Source: Halodesulfovibrio spirochaetisodalis (GTDB lineage Bacteria > Desulfobacterota > Desulfovibrionia > Desulfovibrionales > Desulfovibrionaceae). From it: a DNA stretch of 64,000 nt. Below the pieces are notes generated by a model, which was given only the letters and a program-made list of their open reading frames with translations, did no database searches and was not told the DNA's origin. Location: NCBI RefSeq assembly GCF_001672295.1, contig NZ_JXMS01000005.1, positions 92,379-156,378 on the forward strand, in the 5' to 3' direction. A program made the position numbers and the translations under genes. Numbering within the stretch: position 1 is the first letter of the stretch; each line of letters starts with the position of its first letter. Shown piece by piece: positions 45,340 to 54,819 of the stretch.

Positions 45340-46548
45340 TTGTCAAAGGTTAGAATTAAATTCAATGAAAATCCCAAAGCTCCTAATACAGGCGCTGATG
45401 TTTCATTACTAAGCAAAGAAGTTGCAGAAAAAGTACGTGCTTTTCATCGCACCTTTCCTGCATATGCACCGACTCCGCTTGCCAGACTGACAAAACTTGC
45501 TTCCCACCTCGGGCTTGGCGAAGTGTTAGTGAAAGACGAGTCATACCGCTTCGGCCTGAATGCATTCAAAGTTCTGGGCGGCTCCTACGCTGTCGGTAAA
45601 ATTCTCGCTGAAAAGCTGGGTAAGGATATCAGTGAAGTAAGCTGCGAGTACCTGCGTTCTCAAGAAGCATCAGATGCAGTGGGAGACATTACTTTCGCTT
45701 CAACTACCGATGGTAACCACGGACGCGGCCTTGCATGGGCAGCTGAACAGTTCAACAAAAAAGCCATTATCTACATGCCGAAAGGGTCAGCTCCCGTTCG
45801 TCGTGACAATATTAAAGCACACGGAGCTGAATGCACCATCACCGAATTAAACTACGATGACTGCGTGCGTATGGCTTCAGAAAAAGCACAAGAAAACGGA
45901 TGGGTAACCGTTCAGGACACTGCATGGGAAGGATACACAGAAATACCTAATGCCATCATGCAGGGCTACACAACGTTAGCGTTGGAAGCATTGGAGCAAA
46001 TGCAGGGACAGGAATTTCTCCCTACCCACATTTTCCTGCAAGCCGGAGTAGGCTGTTTTGCAGGTGCAATGCTCGGCTTCTTCATGTCCGTGTACGGCGA
46101 AAAATGCCCGAAATTTATTATTGTCGAACCAGATGCAGCAAACTGCTACTACGTTTCCGCTTGTGCCGAAGACGGCAAACCGCACACCGTAGATGGCGAT
46201 CTGCTTACCTTAATGGCTGGTCTCGCCTGTGGTGAACCAAACCTCACCAGCTGGGAAATGCTGCTGGATTACCCTGTGGCGTTTGCCTCTTGTGAAGACA
46301 AGCTTGCAGCTACAGGAATGCGTGTTCTTGGAGCACCGATCAAAGGCGATCCGCCTGTGACTTCCGGTGAATCCGGCGCTGCTACCATGGGACTGCTGTA
46401 CTGGCTCATGCAGACTGAGGAAGGACGCGAAGCAAAAGAGCGTCTTGAACTGAACGAAAATTCCACTGTCCTTTGTTTCAGCACGGAAGGCGACACGTCT
46501 CCAGAGCTGTACAAAGAGATTATGTGGTCCTGTAAAAATTCCCTGTAA
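45340..46548 (+). CDS. dpaL: Diaminopropionate ammonia-lyase
   Basis: The 402-residue fold-type-II PLP enzyme has the lysine in FGLNAFKVLGGSYA and a phosphate-binding glycine loop in TDGNHGRGLA. The overall pattern is that of YgeX/DpaL, which converts 2,3-diaminopropionate (either isomer) to pyruvate and two ammonia. The start is TTG with AAGGGAG seven bases upstream. It is the first gene after the sigma-54 promoter at 45282-45298. The aminoacrylate released by the reaction explains the presence of ridA three genes on. Threonine dehydratase-like or serine-type substrates are a weaker alternative. Confidence 0.9.
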   Translation: MSKVRIKFNENPKAPNTGADVSLLSKEVAEKVRAFHRTFPAYAPTPLARLTKLASHLGLGEVLVKDESYRFGLNAFKVLGGSYAVGKILAEKLGKDISEVSCEYLRSQEASDAVGDITFASTTDGNHGRGLAWAAEQFNKKAIIYMPKGSAPVRRDNIKAHGAECTITELNYDDCVRMASEKAQENGWVTVQDTAWEGYTEIPNAIMQGYTTLALEALEQMQGQEFLPTHIFLQAGVGCFAGAMLGFFMSVYGEKCPKFIIVEPDAANCYYVSACAEDGKPHTVDGDLLTLMAGLACGEPNLTSWEMLLDYPVAFASCEDKLAATGMRVLGAPIKGDPPVTSGESGAATMGLLYWLMQTEEGREAKERLELNENSTVLCFSTEGDTSPELYKEIMWSCKNSL

Positions 46549-46583
46549 CAAAGAATTATTACGAACCGTAAGGGGGTTTGGTT

Positions 46584-47744
46584 GTGCGAGAATTTGGTTT
46601 TGCTGTCCAGGAATTTGAAGAAAGGACAACACGCTTACAAAAAGTAATGCGCGAAAAAGAATTGGATGCTGTCTTTCTTACGACAGAACCCAATATCCGT
46701 TACTTCACTGGATACTATACCCAGTTCTGGGAAAGCCCTACCCGACCGTGGTTTCTGGTAGTCCCTGCTGAAGGCAAGCCTGTTGCCGTCATACCGGGAA
46801 TCGGAGAAAGCGGCATGCGCGGGACATGGATAGACGATATCCGAACCTGGTCATCACCGGCACCCGAAGATGACGGAATTTCTCTGGTTGCTGGCGTTAT
46901 CAACGCCCTGCCTTCCCGCTTCGGAAAAATTGGCGCAACGCTCGGATTACAGTCTTACCTGCGCATGCCTACAGCAGACTATATGACTCTATGCAGCAAG
47001 GTAACAGGCAAAGAATTTGTCGATATTGCTGAAGATATGCACTACCTGCGCTCAGTTAAATCCCCTGCTGAAATCGCTAAAATCCGAAAAGCATGTGAAA
47101 TCACAAATGATGCGTTCGATGCAATCCCGTCTCACGCCAGAGTCGGCCAGACAGAGCGGGAAATATGCAAGCAGATGCGCATCAACATGCTCAACGGCGG
47201 AGCGGAGTTCGTAAAATACCTCATCTCCGGTTCAGGCCCTGACGGATACAAAAGTATCATCATGGGGCCTACATCACGAGAAATTGAAGACGGTGACGTG
47301 CTGATTATTGATACCGGTGCGGTATATGACGGCTACTTCTCCGACTTTGACCGTAACTTTGCTTTCGGCAACTGCAGCGACGAAACCAAGCGGGTTTACG
47401 ATTGCGTATACGAAGCAACCACAGCTGGTTTCAACGCAGCGCGCCCGGGAGCCACCACAACCGACGTGTACAACGCCATGTGGTCCATTATGGAAGCAGG
47501 CGGTGCTCTCGGGAACGGGGTTGGTCGTCTGGGACACGGTCTTGGCATCCAGCTTACAGAATGGCCTTCCAATACAGCTACTGACAATACTCCGCTTGAA
47601 GCAGGAATGGTCATTACCCTTGAACCGGGTATGACCTACGCTGACGGTAAAGAAATGGTGCACGAAGAGAATATTGTTATCACAGAAAACGGTGCGGAAT
47701 GGCTCTCCCGCAGAGCATCCGAGCACATCACTATTATTACATAG
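46584..47744 (+). CDS. M24 family metallopeptidase (Xaa-Pro dipeptidase-like)
   Basis: The 386-residue protein has the creatinase/prolidase N-terminal domain (about 1-160) and a pita-bread catalytic domain with the five metal ligands: two Asp in DTGAVYDGYFSDFD, His in GHGLGIQ, Glu in LEPGM and Glu in VHEENIV. It would cleave a short peptide with N-terminal Xaa-Pro or a related amide. The GTG at 46584 is chosen because AGGGGG lies seven bases before it. It is embedded in the diaminopropionate operon and may release its amino acid from a peptide. Confidence 0.9.
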   Translation: MREFGFAVQEFEERTTRLQKVMREKELDAVFLTTEPNIRYFTGYYTQFWESPTRPWFLVVPAEGKPVAVIPGIGESGMRGTWIDDIRTWSSPAPEDDGISLVAGVINALPSRFGKIGATLGLQSYLRMPTADYMTLCSKVTGKEFVDIAEDMHYLRSVKSPAEIAKIRKACEITNDAFDAIPSHARVGQTEREICKQMRINMLNGGAEFVKYLISGSGPDGYKSIIMGPTSREIEDGDVLIIDTGAVYDGYFSDFDRNFAFGNCSDETKRVYDCVYEATTAGFNAARPGATTTDVYNAMWSIMEAGGALGNGVGRLGHGLGIQLTEWPSNTATDNTPLEAGMVITLEPGMTYADGKEMVHEENIVITENGAEWLSRRASEHITIIT

Positions 47745-47752
47745 GAACCGTG

Positions 47753-48964
47753 ATGAACGACATCTTTACTAAAATTGCCACTCATACACAGACCTATGCA
47801 CAGGATCTGTATGACTTTGCCAGTGAACTCATCAAAGTTGAAAGTTGCTCCGGAAATGAACGCGGAGTTGCAGAGCTCGTTACACAAAAAATGCAGCAGC
47901 TCGGCTTTGATGATGTCACCGTTGACGCAATGGGCAACGTGCGCGGCTCTGTAGGAAAAGGCGAAACACTCATTTGTGCGGACGGCCATATGGATGTCGT
48001 CGGTGCAGGGGACGAATCACAATGGAGTCGTTCTCCGTTTTCAGGTGATCAGGATGACAAGCATATCTATGGCCGCGGCGCTTCAGACATGAAAGCCGCT
48101 ATCGCATCCATGGTCTATGCCGGAAAAGTTGTTCAAGATCTGCAGCTCACCGATTCCATAACCTTTATGGTCTGCGCCACCGTGCAGGAAGAACCATGCG
48201 AAGGTCTGGCATGGGAATATTTGATTGAGAAAGAAGGCCTAAATCCTGATTTTGTCATCATTGCCGAACCAAGCGACGACCTGATTTCCCTCGCTCAGAA
48301 AGGACGCATGGAGCTTAAAGTTTCCGTTTCCGGAAAAAGTGCCCATGCATCCGCACCACATATGGGAAACAATGCCATCTACGCAATGGCTGCCATTGTT
48401 TCAGAGCTGGAACAGCTTAACGACAATCTGGAGATTGAAGACAAAGAGTTAGGCAAAGGCTCTCTTGTTGTCTCAGATATTACGTCAAACGCCCCGTCAC
48501 GCTCATCTGTAGCTGATTTTTGCGAAATCTTTATCGACAGACGCCTGACATGGGGAGAATCCCCTCAGTACGCCTTAGAGCAAATCCAGCAGCTGCCTTC
48601 TGTTATCGCAGCTCAGGCTACTGTCACACTGCACACCTTTGAGGAGCCGTCCTACACAGGACTGGTTCCAGAAAAAGAGTGCACATTCCCTGCATGGAAA
48701 ATTGAGAAAGATCACGTTGTAACCCGCAGTACTGTTGAAGCGTACGAAAAACTCTTCAACAAAGCGCCAACACTGACAACGTGGCCGTTTTCCACAAACG
48801 GTGTCGCCATTATGGGCAAACACAATATTCCAGTCATCGGGTACGGACCGGGCGTTCTTGCAGCCTGCCATGTACCGGATGAATACGTAGAAAAAGAACA
48901 GGTGCTCAAGGCTGCCATGATGTATGCCGCAATGTGCCTGACTTACGCCACAAATAAACAATAA
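47753..48964 (+). CDS. ygeY: YgeY-type M20 metallohydrolase
   Basis: The 403-residue M20 hydrolase has the zinc motif ADGHMDVV, the bridging Asp in GRGASDMKA, catalytic Glu pair in QEEPCEG and the lid motif SGKSAHASAPH. It matches the YgeY family, whose genes are found beside dpaL (ygeX) in E. coli and others and which are described as linked to selenium metabolism. The reaction is not known; hydrolysis of a peptide or N-acyl amino acid would fit. AGGAA precedes the ATG; an earlier in-frame extension lies inside the M24 gene. Confidence 0.88.
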   Translation: MNDIFTKIATHTQTYAQDLYDFASELIKVESCSGNERGVAELVTQKMQQLGFDDVTVDAMGNVRGSVGKGETLICADGHMDVVGAGDESQWSRSPFSGDQDDKHIYGRGASDMKAAIASMVYAGKVVQDLQLTDSITFMVCATVQEEPCEGLAWEYLIEKEGLNPDFVIIAEPSDDLISLAQKGRMELKVSVSGKSAHASAPHMGNNAIYAMAAIVSELEQLNDNLEIEDKELGKGSLVVSDITSNAPSRSSVADFCEIFIDRRLTWGESPQYALEQIQQLPSVIAAQATVTLHTFEEPSYTGLVPEKECTFPAWKIEKDHVVTRSTVEAYEKLFNKAPTLTTWPFSTNGVAIMGKHNIPVIGYGPGVLAACHVPDEYVEKEQVLKAAMMYAAMCLTYATNKQ

Positions 48965-48978
48965 CAGGAGACCCACGT

Positions 48979-49359
48979 ATGAAAGTTCAAATAAAACCGG
49001 CAGACGCACCGGCAGCAGTAGGCCCGTACTCGCACTCCATCCGCATGGACAATTTGCTCTTTATTTCAGGTCAGCTCCCTATTGATCCTGCAACAGGCGC
49101 AATCTGCGAAGGCTCTATTGAAGACAGCACCAGACAATCCCTCAACAACCTCAAGGCGATTGTTGAAGAAGCAGGCGCAACAATGGATGACGTAGCAAAA
49201 ACGACTGTTTTCCTCGCAGACGTAGCTGACGGCCCTGCTGCCAACAAAGTCTACGCTGAATTCTTCAGCGAGCCGTATCCGGCACGCAGCGCATTTCAGG
49301 TAGCGGCACTGCCGCTTGGCGCACGTATTGAAATAGAAGCCATTGTTGTTCTGAAGTAA
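48979..49359 (+). CDS. ridA: RidA/YjgF-type enamine/imine deaminase
   Basis: The 126-residue protein has the RidA signature: FISGQLPIDP near the N-terminus and the catalytic Arg103 in PYPARSAFQVAALP, followed by a conserved Glu in RIEIEAI. RidA hydrolyses reactive 2-aminoacrylate and related enamines released by PLP ammonia-lyases and so protects PLP enzymes. Its place behind dpaL fits the need to clear aminoacrylate made from diaminopropionate. AGGAG precedes the ATG. Confidence 0.93.
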   Translation: MKVQIKPADAPAAVGPYSHSIRMDNLLFISGQLPIDPATGAICEGSIEDSTRQSLNNLKAIVEEAGATMDDVAKTTVFLADVADGPAANKVYAEFFSEPYPARSAFQVAALPLGARIEIEAIVVLK

Positions 49360-49418
49360 CAACGGGTTCTTTTACCAAAGAGCATCGGTTTACGTGAAAG
49401 TGGGCAAGGAGTGATAGA

Positions 49419-50189
49419 ATGCTGACCCAACATGAGTATGAGACAAACGAACTTTTTCTTGAACATTCAAAAGCACCGCGCCCGGACAAAGTCCATATCG
49501 GCCTCGTTCAGCTTTCAACAGACCATTCGATTGAAGCGGATCTGAACAGGTTGATCGGATCGTCAGCTATGATCTTCAGCAACAGAGTGTACTACTCCAG
49601 CTCCATGACAAAAGAAGCTCTTGCTGAAATCTCCCAGGGGATCACTAAATCTGCCAGTCTGATCGCAACTGGACTTCCTATGGATGTAATGGCTTTCGGG
49701 TGTACTTCCGCATCTATCGTAATCGGTAATGATAAAATCAGAGAACTGCTTACGGTAGATAACCCCGGAATTCCTGCAACAAATCCATGGATGGGCGCAC
49801 TCGCCGCTTTTGAGCATTTACGAGCAAAACGTGTTTCGATTTTTTCACCTTACCCAACAGAGGTGAATTACCCGCTCTACCAGCAACTTGTTGCTGAAGG
49901 TTTTACAGTACCGACCATCGGAGCGTTACGAATCGAAAAAGATACCGACATTACGACGGTTTCGTTTGAATCAATGCTGGAAGGGGCAAGACGCATCCTT
50001 GAACATTCGCCAACCGATGCTCTTTTTATGTCGTGCACAAATTTACGGGCATTAGAACATATTGAAAAAATTGAGGCTGAACTAGGGGTTCCTATCGTCA
50101 CAAGCACGCAGGCAATGTACTGGCACGCAATGACGCTTGTAGGCAAACAGCCTAAAATTGAGGGATTTGGACAGCTGTTAGCAGGATAG
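49419..50189 (+). CDS. Asp/Glu racemase superfamily protein (maleate isomerase-like)
   Basis: The 256-residue protein shares the two-domain fold of aspartate/glutamate racemases and maleate isomerases. Both catalytic Cys are present: Cys95 in FGCTSAS and Cys206 in MSCTNLR. This favours a racemase or cis-trans isomerase over the one-Cys decarboxylases. In the diaminopropionate operon it may interconvert the L- and D-forms of the amino acid, or act on a product further down (inference). The start is ATG with AAGGAG eight bases upstream. Confidence 0.82.
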   Translation: MLTQHEYETNELFLEHSKAPRPDKVHIGLVQLSTDHSIEADLNRLIGSSAMIFSNRVYYSSSMTKEALAEISQGITKSASLIATGLPMDVMAFGCTSASIVIGNDKIRELLTVDNPGIPATNPWMGALAAFEHLRAKRVSIFSPYPTEVNYPLYQQLVAEGFTVPTIGALRIEKDTDITTVSFESMLEGARRILEHSPTDALFMSCTNLRALEHIEKIEAELGVPIVTSTQAMYWHAMTLVGKQPKIEGFGQLLAG

Positions 50190-50282
50190 CAAAAGTGTGG
50201 TTTGTTTCCTCGCTGTTACTGTCACCAGACAATTATCAAGAAAAAAGTAGCTCCCCGCACGGGACGGGCAAGAAGGGATAGC

Positions 50283-50801
50283 ATGAAGCTTTTTTGGAAA
50301 ATAGATGACCTCATCGCGCTTATTACAGAGTGGGTGCTGGCCAGTGGAGTTCTCCTCATGGCCGGACTCCTTATCTGCAATGTGGTCTCTCGAAAAATAT
50401 TTATGAAGAGTATGGCCTCGGCAGATGAATTAGGTGGTTCTCTGCTCATTTTAGTAACCTTCAGCGGAATCGGGTACGCTGCTCGCAAAGGCCGTCACAT
50501 CAGAATGACAGCTATTTTCGATACGCTTCCGCACAAGGTGCAAAAATGGCTCATGGTATTCATCTCTTTTGTAACCATGGCGACCTATATCTACGTCTGC
50601 TTTATCGCATTCGAATATATCGAATACACCAAAATGCTGGGCAAAGTGACCTCCGCCCTGCAAATGCCTGACTGGATTCGTGCTGCTGTTGTTCCAGTAG
50701 GGTTCGGACTGGGTGCCATCCAGTACTTCATGAACATTATTATCAATATTAAAGAACCTGAACTTTATATTGGTACTGAAAAAACAGCAGGGGGAGAATA
50801 G
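50283..50801 (+). CDS. TRAP transporter small permease (DctQ family)
   Basis: The 172-residue membrane protein has four helices and the DctQ start pattern (IDDLIALITEWVLASGVLLMAGLLI) and the loop GRHIRMTAIFDTLP. It is the small subunit of a tripartite ATP-independent periplasmic transporter. The ATG at 50283 with AAGAAGGGA upstream is chosen; an upstream frame adds a basic non-membrane tail. The gene ends one base before the DctM start region. Confidence 0.9.
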   Translation: MKLFWKIDDLIALITEWVLASGVLLMAGLLICNVVSRKIFMKSMASADELGGSLLILVTFSGIGYAARKGRHIRMTAIFDTLPHKVQKWLMVFISFVTMATYIYVCFIAFEYIEYTKMLGKVTSALQMPDWIRAAVVPVGFGLGAIQYFMNIIINIKEPELYIGTEKTAGGE

Positions 50802-50802
50802 A

Positions 50803-52077
50803 ATGCTTGTACTTTTCGGTATAATGATCCTGTTGCTGATCATGGGCTTCCCTATGATGATGACAATGCTGCTTTCCACCCTTGCGTACGTTGCCATTTA
50901 CGCACCAATGGTTCAGCCGTTCATCACAGTTCAGCAAATGATTCTCGGGGTGCAGGCACCTGTTCTCATGGCGATTCCTATGTTCATTCTCGCCGCTGAC
51001 ATTATGAGTATGGGACAGACATCCGAGCGCCTGCTGGACTTTGTTGAAAGCCTTGTGGGTCACCTTAATGGCGGCATCGCCTCCACAACCTCCATTACCT
51101 GTGCGCTGTTCGGAGCGGTTTCCGGCTCCACACAGGCAACAGTTGTTGCTGTAGGCACACCTGTCAGAAAGAAACTTCTGGCTCGAGGCTACAGTGATAG
51201 CGAAGCTATGGCACTTATCATCAACTCAAGTAACCTGGCCTACCTTATCCCGCCAAGCCTCGGGATGATTGTATACGGTGTAGCAAGTGGTGCCTCTATC
51301 GGTGATCTCTTCATTGCAGGCATCGGCCCTGCTGTTGTTATCATTCTTCTGTTCTCTGCGTACAACGTATTCTACGCAACCAAAAACAACATTCCACGAT
51401 TACCTAAAGCATCCATGGCTGAACGCCTGCTGGCAACCAAGCGCTGCATTCTGCCATTCGGCTTCCCTATCATCATCATGGGCGGAATTTACTCAGGTAT
51501 TTTCAGCCCGACTGAAGCAGCTGCGGTAAGTGTTCTTTATGCAGCATTCGTTGAGATGGTCATATACAAATCGGTTAAGCCTAAAGACCTTTTCAGCATC
51601 GCGCTTTCCACAGGTGTTCTTACCACTGTTGTCTTCATTCTGGTTGCTGTCGGCCAAGGCTTCTCATGGGTTATTTCATACGACCGAATCCCTCAGATGC
51701 TAACACAGGGTCTGCTTGGAGATTCCGCCTCTGTTTTCCTCATCCTGCTTACAGTTAACCTTGTATTCTTTATCGGCTGTATGTTTGTGGAAGCAGTTGT
51801 TGTAATCCTTATCCTCACCCCTATCTTCGCCCCTATTGCGCACAATGCAGGCATTGATCTGGTGCATCTGGGCATTCTTATTACGCTGCAAGTTGCCATC
51901 GGCTCGGGCACACCACCATTCGGGACAAGTATTTTCACTTGCTGTGCCATTTTCGACAAACCGTATATCGAGGTTATTCGAAATGAAGGGCCGTACATTG
52001 CTATACTACTGTTTGCCTGTTTCCTGATTTCAGCATTCCCTGAAATCTCATTATTCCTGGGAGGGTTGATGAAGTAA
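50803..52077 (+). CDS. TRAP transporter large permease (DctM family)
   Basis: The 424-residue protein has about 12 hydrophobic helices and DctM motifs such as GAVSGSTQATVVAVGTP and GIFSPTEAAAVSVLYA. It is the sodium-coupled channel subunit. It starts one base after the DctQ stop, with GGGGAGA upstream. Substrates of the family are carboxylates, amino acids, ectoines and sialic acid; the surrounding enzymes suggest a diamino or related amino acid (inference). Confidence 0.93.
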   Translation: MLVLFGIMILLLIMGFPMMMTMLLSTLAYVAIYAPMVQPFITVQQMILGVQAPVLMAIPMFILAADIMSMGQTSERLLDFVESLVGHLNGGIASTTSITCALFGAVSGSTQATVVAVGTPVRKKLLARGYSDSEAMALIINSSNLAYLIPPSLGMIVYGVASGASIGDLFIAGIGPAVVIILLFSAYNVFYATKNNIPRLPKASMAERLLATKRCILPFGFPIIIMGGIYSGIFSPTEAAAVSVLYAAFVEMVIYKSVKPKDLFSIALSTGVLTTVVFILVAVGQGFSWVISYDRIPQMLTQGLLGDSASVFLILLTVNLVFFIGCMFVEAVVVILILTPIFAPIAHNAGIDLVHLGILITLQVAIGSGTPPFGTSIFTCCAIFDKPYIEVIRNEGPYIAILLFACFLISAFPEISLFLGGLMK

Positions 52078-52118
52078 TTCATCAACTAAGTAATACATAA
52101 ATAACTTTGGAGAAAAAG

Positions 52119-53129
52119 ATGAGAAAGTTCTGTTCACTCGCTGTCATGTTGTTCGTTCTGTTTGCTGGTGTATATTCAGCATCAGCCAAAGATACCTACA
52201 CATTTAAAATCACCCATGAAGAATATGCAGATACAGTTCCTGATCTGTATGCAAAAGAATTCGCACGTCGCGTTACTGAAAAAAGTAACGGCAGAATCGA
52301 GTTTCAAATCTATCAGGTAGGCCAGCTCGGCGTTGGTGTTGACTTAGTAGAACACCTTCTTACCGGTTCTATCCAGATGGCTATTATCAGCCCGGGTAAC
52401 GTGGCAACCATTGTTCCTGAAGGTCAGATGTTTGCGCTGCACTTCCTGCTCCCGTCCAGTGTAGAAAAAGCATACGACTTCCTCGCACAGAGTGAAGTTG
52501 TTAAGAAAGATCTTGCTGCAGTGTACGCAGAGAAAAACCTCCGCCTCATGGACTTATGGCCGCTTGGCGCAAGTGACTGGTTGAGCGACAAAAAGATCAC
52601 CAGCCCTGCTGACTTCAAAGGTCTCCCTTTCCGTACAATGGATACTCCGCTCATTATCAAAAACTACGAAGCATACAACGCTAACCCAACTCCTGTAGCG
52701 TACACTGACGTATACAGCGCGCTTCAGTTGAACATGGTTGACGGTGTAGAGAACCCGCTCGGCGCTCTTAGAGATATGAAATGGTACGAAGTACAGAAGT
52801 ACCTCATCATGTCCAACCACATCATGTACCTTGAAGGCGTATTCTTAAACGACCGCTTCTTTAACTCCCTGCCTGAAGATCTGCAGGTTATCATCAGCGA
52901 TACTATTGCTGAAATGCATGACTACGCTTACGAACTTCAGAAAAAAGCAAATGCTGATGCTGCAAAAACTCTTGCAAAGCACACAGAAGTTATCGAGCTG
53001 TCCCCAGAACAGGTTGAAATGTTCAAGAAAGCTGCTCTGCCTGTACGTAAATACTACAAAGAGACATTAAGCGATCGTTGTGCAAGCATGTTAACCAAGC
53101 TTGAAAACGAGCTTGCTGCCTACAAATAA
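52119..53129 (+). CDS. TRAP transporter solute-binding protein (DctP family)
   Basis: The 336-residue protein has a Sec signal (residues 1-23, cleavage after ASA) and the DctP pattern GRIEFQIYQVGQLG, with a long helix containing GLPFRTMDTPL and DGVENPLGAL. The residue at the usual carboxylate-binding Arg position can be placed in the LPFRTMD segment. It captures the substrate in the periplasm for the DctQM channel. The ATG at 52119 with GGAGAAA before it is chosen over a TTG just upstream. The gene closes the transporter block, followed by the hairpin at 53143-53172. Confidence 0.92.
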   Translation: MRKFCSLAVMLFVLFAGVYSASAKDTYTFKITHEEYADTVPDLYAKEFARRVTEKSNGRIEFQIYQVGQLGVGVDLVEHLLTGSIQMAIISPGNVATIVPEGQMFALHFLLPSSVEKAYDFLAQSEVVKKDLAAVYAEKNLRLMDLWPLGASDWLSDKKITSPADFKGLPFRTMDTPLIIKNYEAYNANPTPVAYTDVYSALQLNMVDGVENPLGALRDMKWYEVQKYLIMSNHIMYLEGVFLNDRFFNSLPEDLQVIISDTIAEMHDYAYELQKKANADAAKTLAKHTEVIELSPEQVEMFKKAALPVRKYYKETLSDRCASMLTKLENELAAYK

Positions 53130-53142
53130 TTCTACCTCTTAT

Positions 53143-53172
53143 AATGCCGGAGCATGCACATGCTCCGGCATT
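53143..53172 (+). terminator. Terminator-like hairpin after the TRAP genes
   Basis: A 12-bp stem (53143-53154 with 53161-53172, loop TGCACA) lacks a long T-run. It may only reduce readthrough into the next gene. Confidence 0.6.
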
Positions 53173-53295
53173 TCTCCTCTTCCTTATATTTTTACCGGCT
53201 TAGCACAATCCGGCGCTACGTATGCGTTGTCTTTTCCCACGCATACAGCCGTAGACCACGAAAGAAATTAACATGCTATCTCGAAAGGATGAAAC

Positions 53296-54756
53296 ATGAT
53301 CGATCTCACTATTAATGAAGAAATTTTGGCAAAAAATATCGCCTATTGCCGTGAGAAAGGAATAACCCTGCCGACCTTCAGCATGATGCAAAATCCGGAA
53401 ACCATTCCGGCTGAGATTCAAGAACAGCTAGAAGAGGTCGGTCTGTGGGATATTCATCCAGCAAACTTATTCAGAATATCCTGGAAGAACCAGCCGACTG
53501 ATAACGGCGGGCTTTTTGGGGGCGTAAACCACATTGTTCTGCCACCGGAACTGACAGGGTGCCGTGCCAACATAATCATGATGGTGGGCAAATGGTTTCC
53601 TACCGGAGCACACAAGGTAGGCGCAACATACGGATGCATTATCCCGGGACTAGTCACAGGCCAGTTTGATCCGCAAAAGACCAAGGCAGTATGGCCATCC
53701 ACAGGTAACTACTGCCGTGGCGGCGCATACATTTCTGCTTTGCTCGCCTGCAAAGCTATTGCCATTCTACCGGAAGGAATGAGCAAAGAACGCTTTGAAT
53801 GGTTAAATAAAATTGCGGGTGAAGTAATCGCGACTCCGGGTTGTGAATCCAACGTTAAAGAAATCTTTGATAAGTGTTGGGAACTGCGCAACTCCGGTGA
53901 AGATCTGCAGATTTTCAACCAGTTCGATGAGCTGGGTAACCCGCTGTGGCATTACAATGTAACAGGCCCAGCCATTGAAGAAGCAGCCTCCGCCTACCTT
54001 GGTGAACATGGAAAACTCGCAGGGTACATATCTTCCTCCGGTTCCGGTGGAACACTGGGCGCAGGCTATTACCTGAAGACAAAATTCCCGCACATGAAAG
54101 TAGGTGCGGCTGAAGCATTACAGTGCCCGACCTTGCTCCAGAACGGCTTCGGAGACCACCGCATTGAAGGCATCGGCGATAAGCATATTCCGTGGATTCA
54201 CGACTGCAAAAACACAGACTTTACCATTGCTGTCGATGATGAGGTACCAATTCGCCTGCTTCGCCTCTTCAACTCCCCAGAAGGCAAAGCTTCCTTGGCA
54301 AAAGAAGGGGTTTCGCAAGAGTTGTTAGACACGCTGAACTTCCTCGGAATTTCCGGCATAGGCAACCTTGTTGCTGCCATCAAGTTTGCTAAATATAATG
54401 AACTTACCGAAGACGACTACGTAGTAAGTATTGCTACAGATTCTCTGCAACTCTATGGCTCCCGCTTACAGGAGCTTGAAGAAGAAAGAGGCAAGTACTC
54501 GGAAGCAAATGCAGAGCGAGATGTTGAACTGTTGCAGTCCATCACCTTTGATTACACAAAAGAACTTACCTACTACGAGAAAAAAGCAATCCATAATCTG
54601 AAGTACTTCACTTGGGTTGAACAGCAAGGAAAGACCGCTGAAGAGCTTAACAGACAGTGGTACGACCATGAAGAATACTGGACAAAAACCTTTGCGCAAG
54701 TAGAAGAGCTTGATGCCCTTATTACAGCCTTTAATGCGAAGGTATCTTCACGTTAG
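53296..54756 (+). CDS. PLP-dependent enzyme, OrtB-like (fold type II)
   Basis: The 486-residue protein contains a PLP-lysine motif PTGAHKVGATYG, a long glycine-rich loop in WPSTGNYCRGGA, and a C-terminal region with HNLKYFTWVEQQGKTAEEL. By my memory of the family it most resembles OrtB, the PLP subunit of 2-amino-4-oxopentanoate thiolase in ornithine fermentation. The small partner OrtA is not seen nearby, so it may act as a different beta-lyase. It lies behind the hairpin at 53143-53172, at the end of the amino-acid operon. AAAGGA precedes the ATG. Confidence 0.72.
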   Translation: MIDLTINEEILAKNIAYCREKGITLPTFSMMQNPETIPAEIQEQLEEVGLWDIHPANLFRISWKNQPTDNGGLFGGVNHIVLPPELTGCRANIIMMVGKWFPTGAHKVGATYGCIIPGLVTGQFDPQKTKAVWPSTGNYCRGGAYISALLACKAIAILPEGMSKERFEWLNKIAGEVIATPGCESNVKEIFDKCWELRNSGEDLQIFNQFDELGNPLWHYNVTGPAIEEAASAYLGEHGKLAGYISSSGSGGTLGAGYYLKTKFPHMKVGAAEALQCPTLLQNGFGDHRIEGIGDKHIPWIHDCKNTDFTIAVDDEVPIRLLRLFNSPEGKASLAKEGVSQELLDTLNFLGISGIGNLVAAIKFAKYNELTEDDYVVSIATDSLQLYGSRLQELEEERGKYSEANAERDVELLQSITFDYTKELTYYEKKAIHNLKYFTWVEQQGKTAEELNRQWYDHEEYWTKTFAQVEELDALITAFNAKVSSR

Positions 54757-54779
54757 TTAATCGTTCTATAGCATAATCA

Positions 54780-54819
54780 ATACCCCTCTGTAGCCACTGC
54801 TACAGAGGGGTATTTTATT
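54780..54819 (+). terminator. Intrinsic terminator after the OrtB-like gene
   Basis: A 14-bp stem (54780-54793 with 54800-54813, loop CCACTG) is followed by TTTATTT. Confidence 0.9.
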
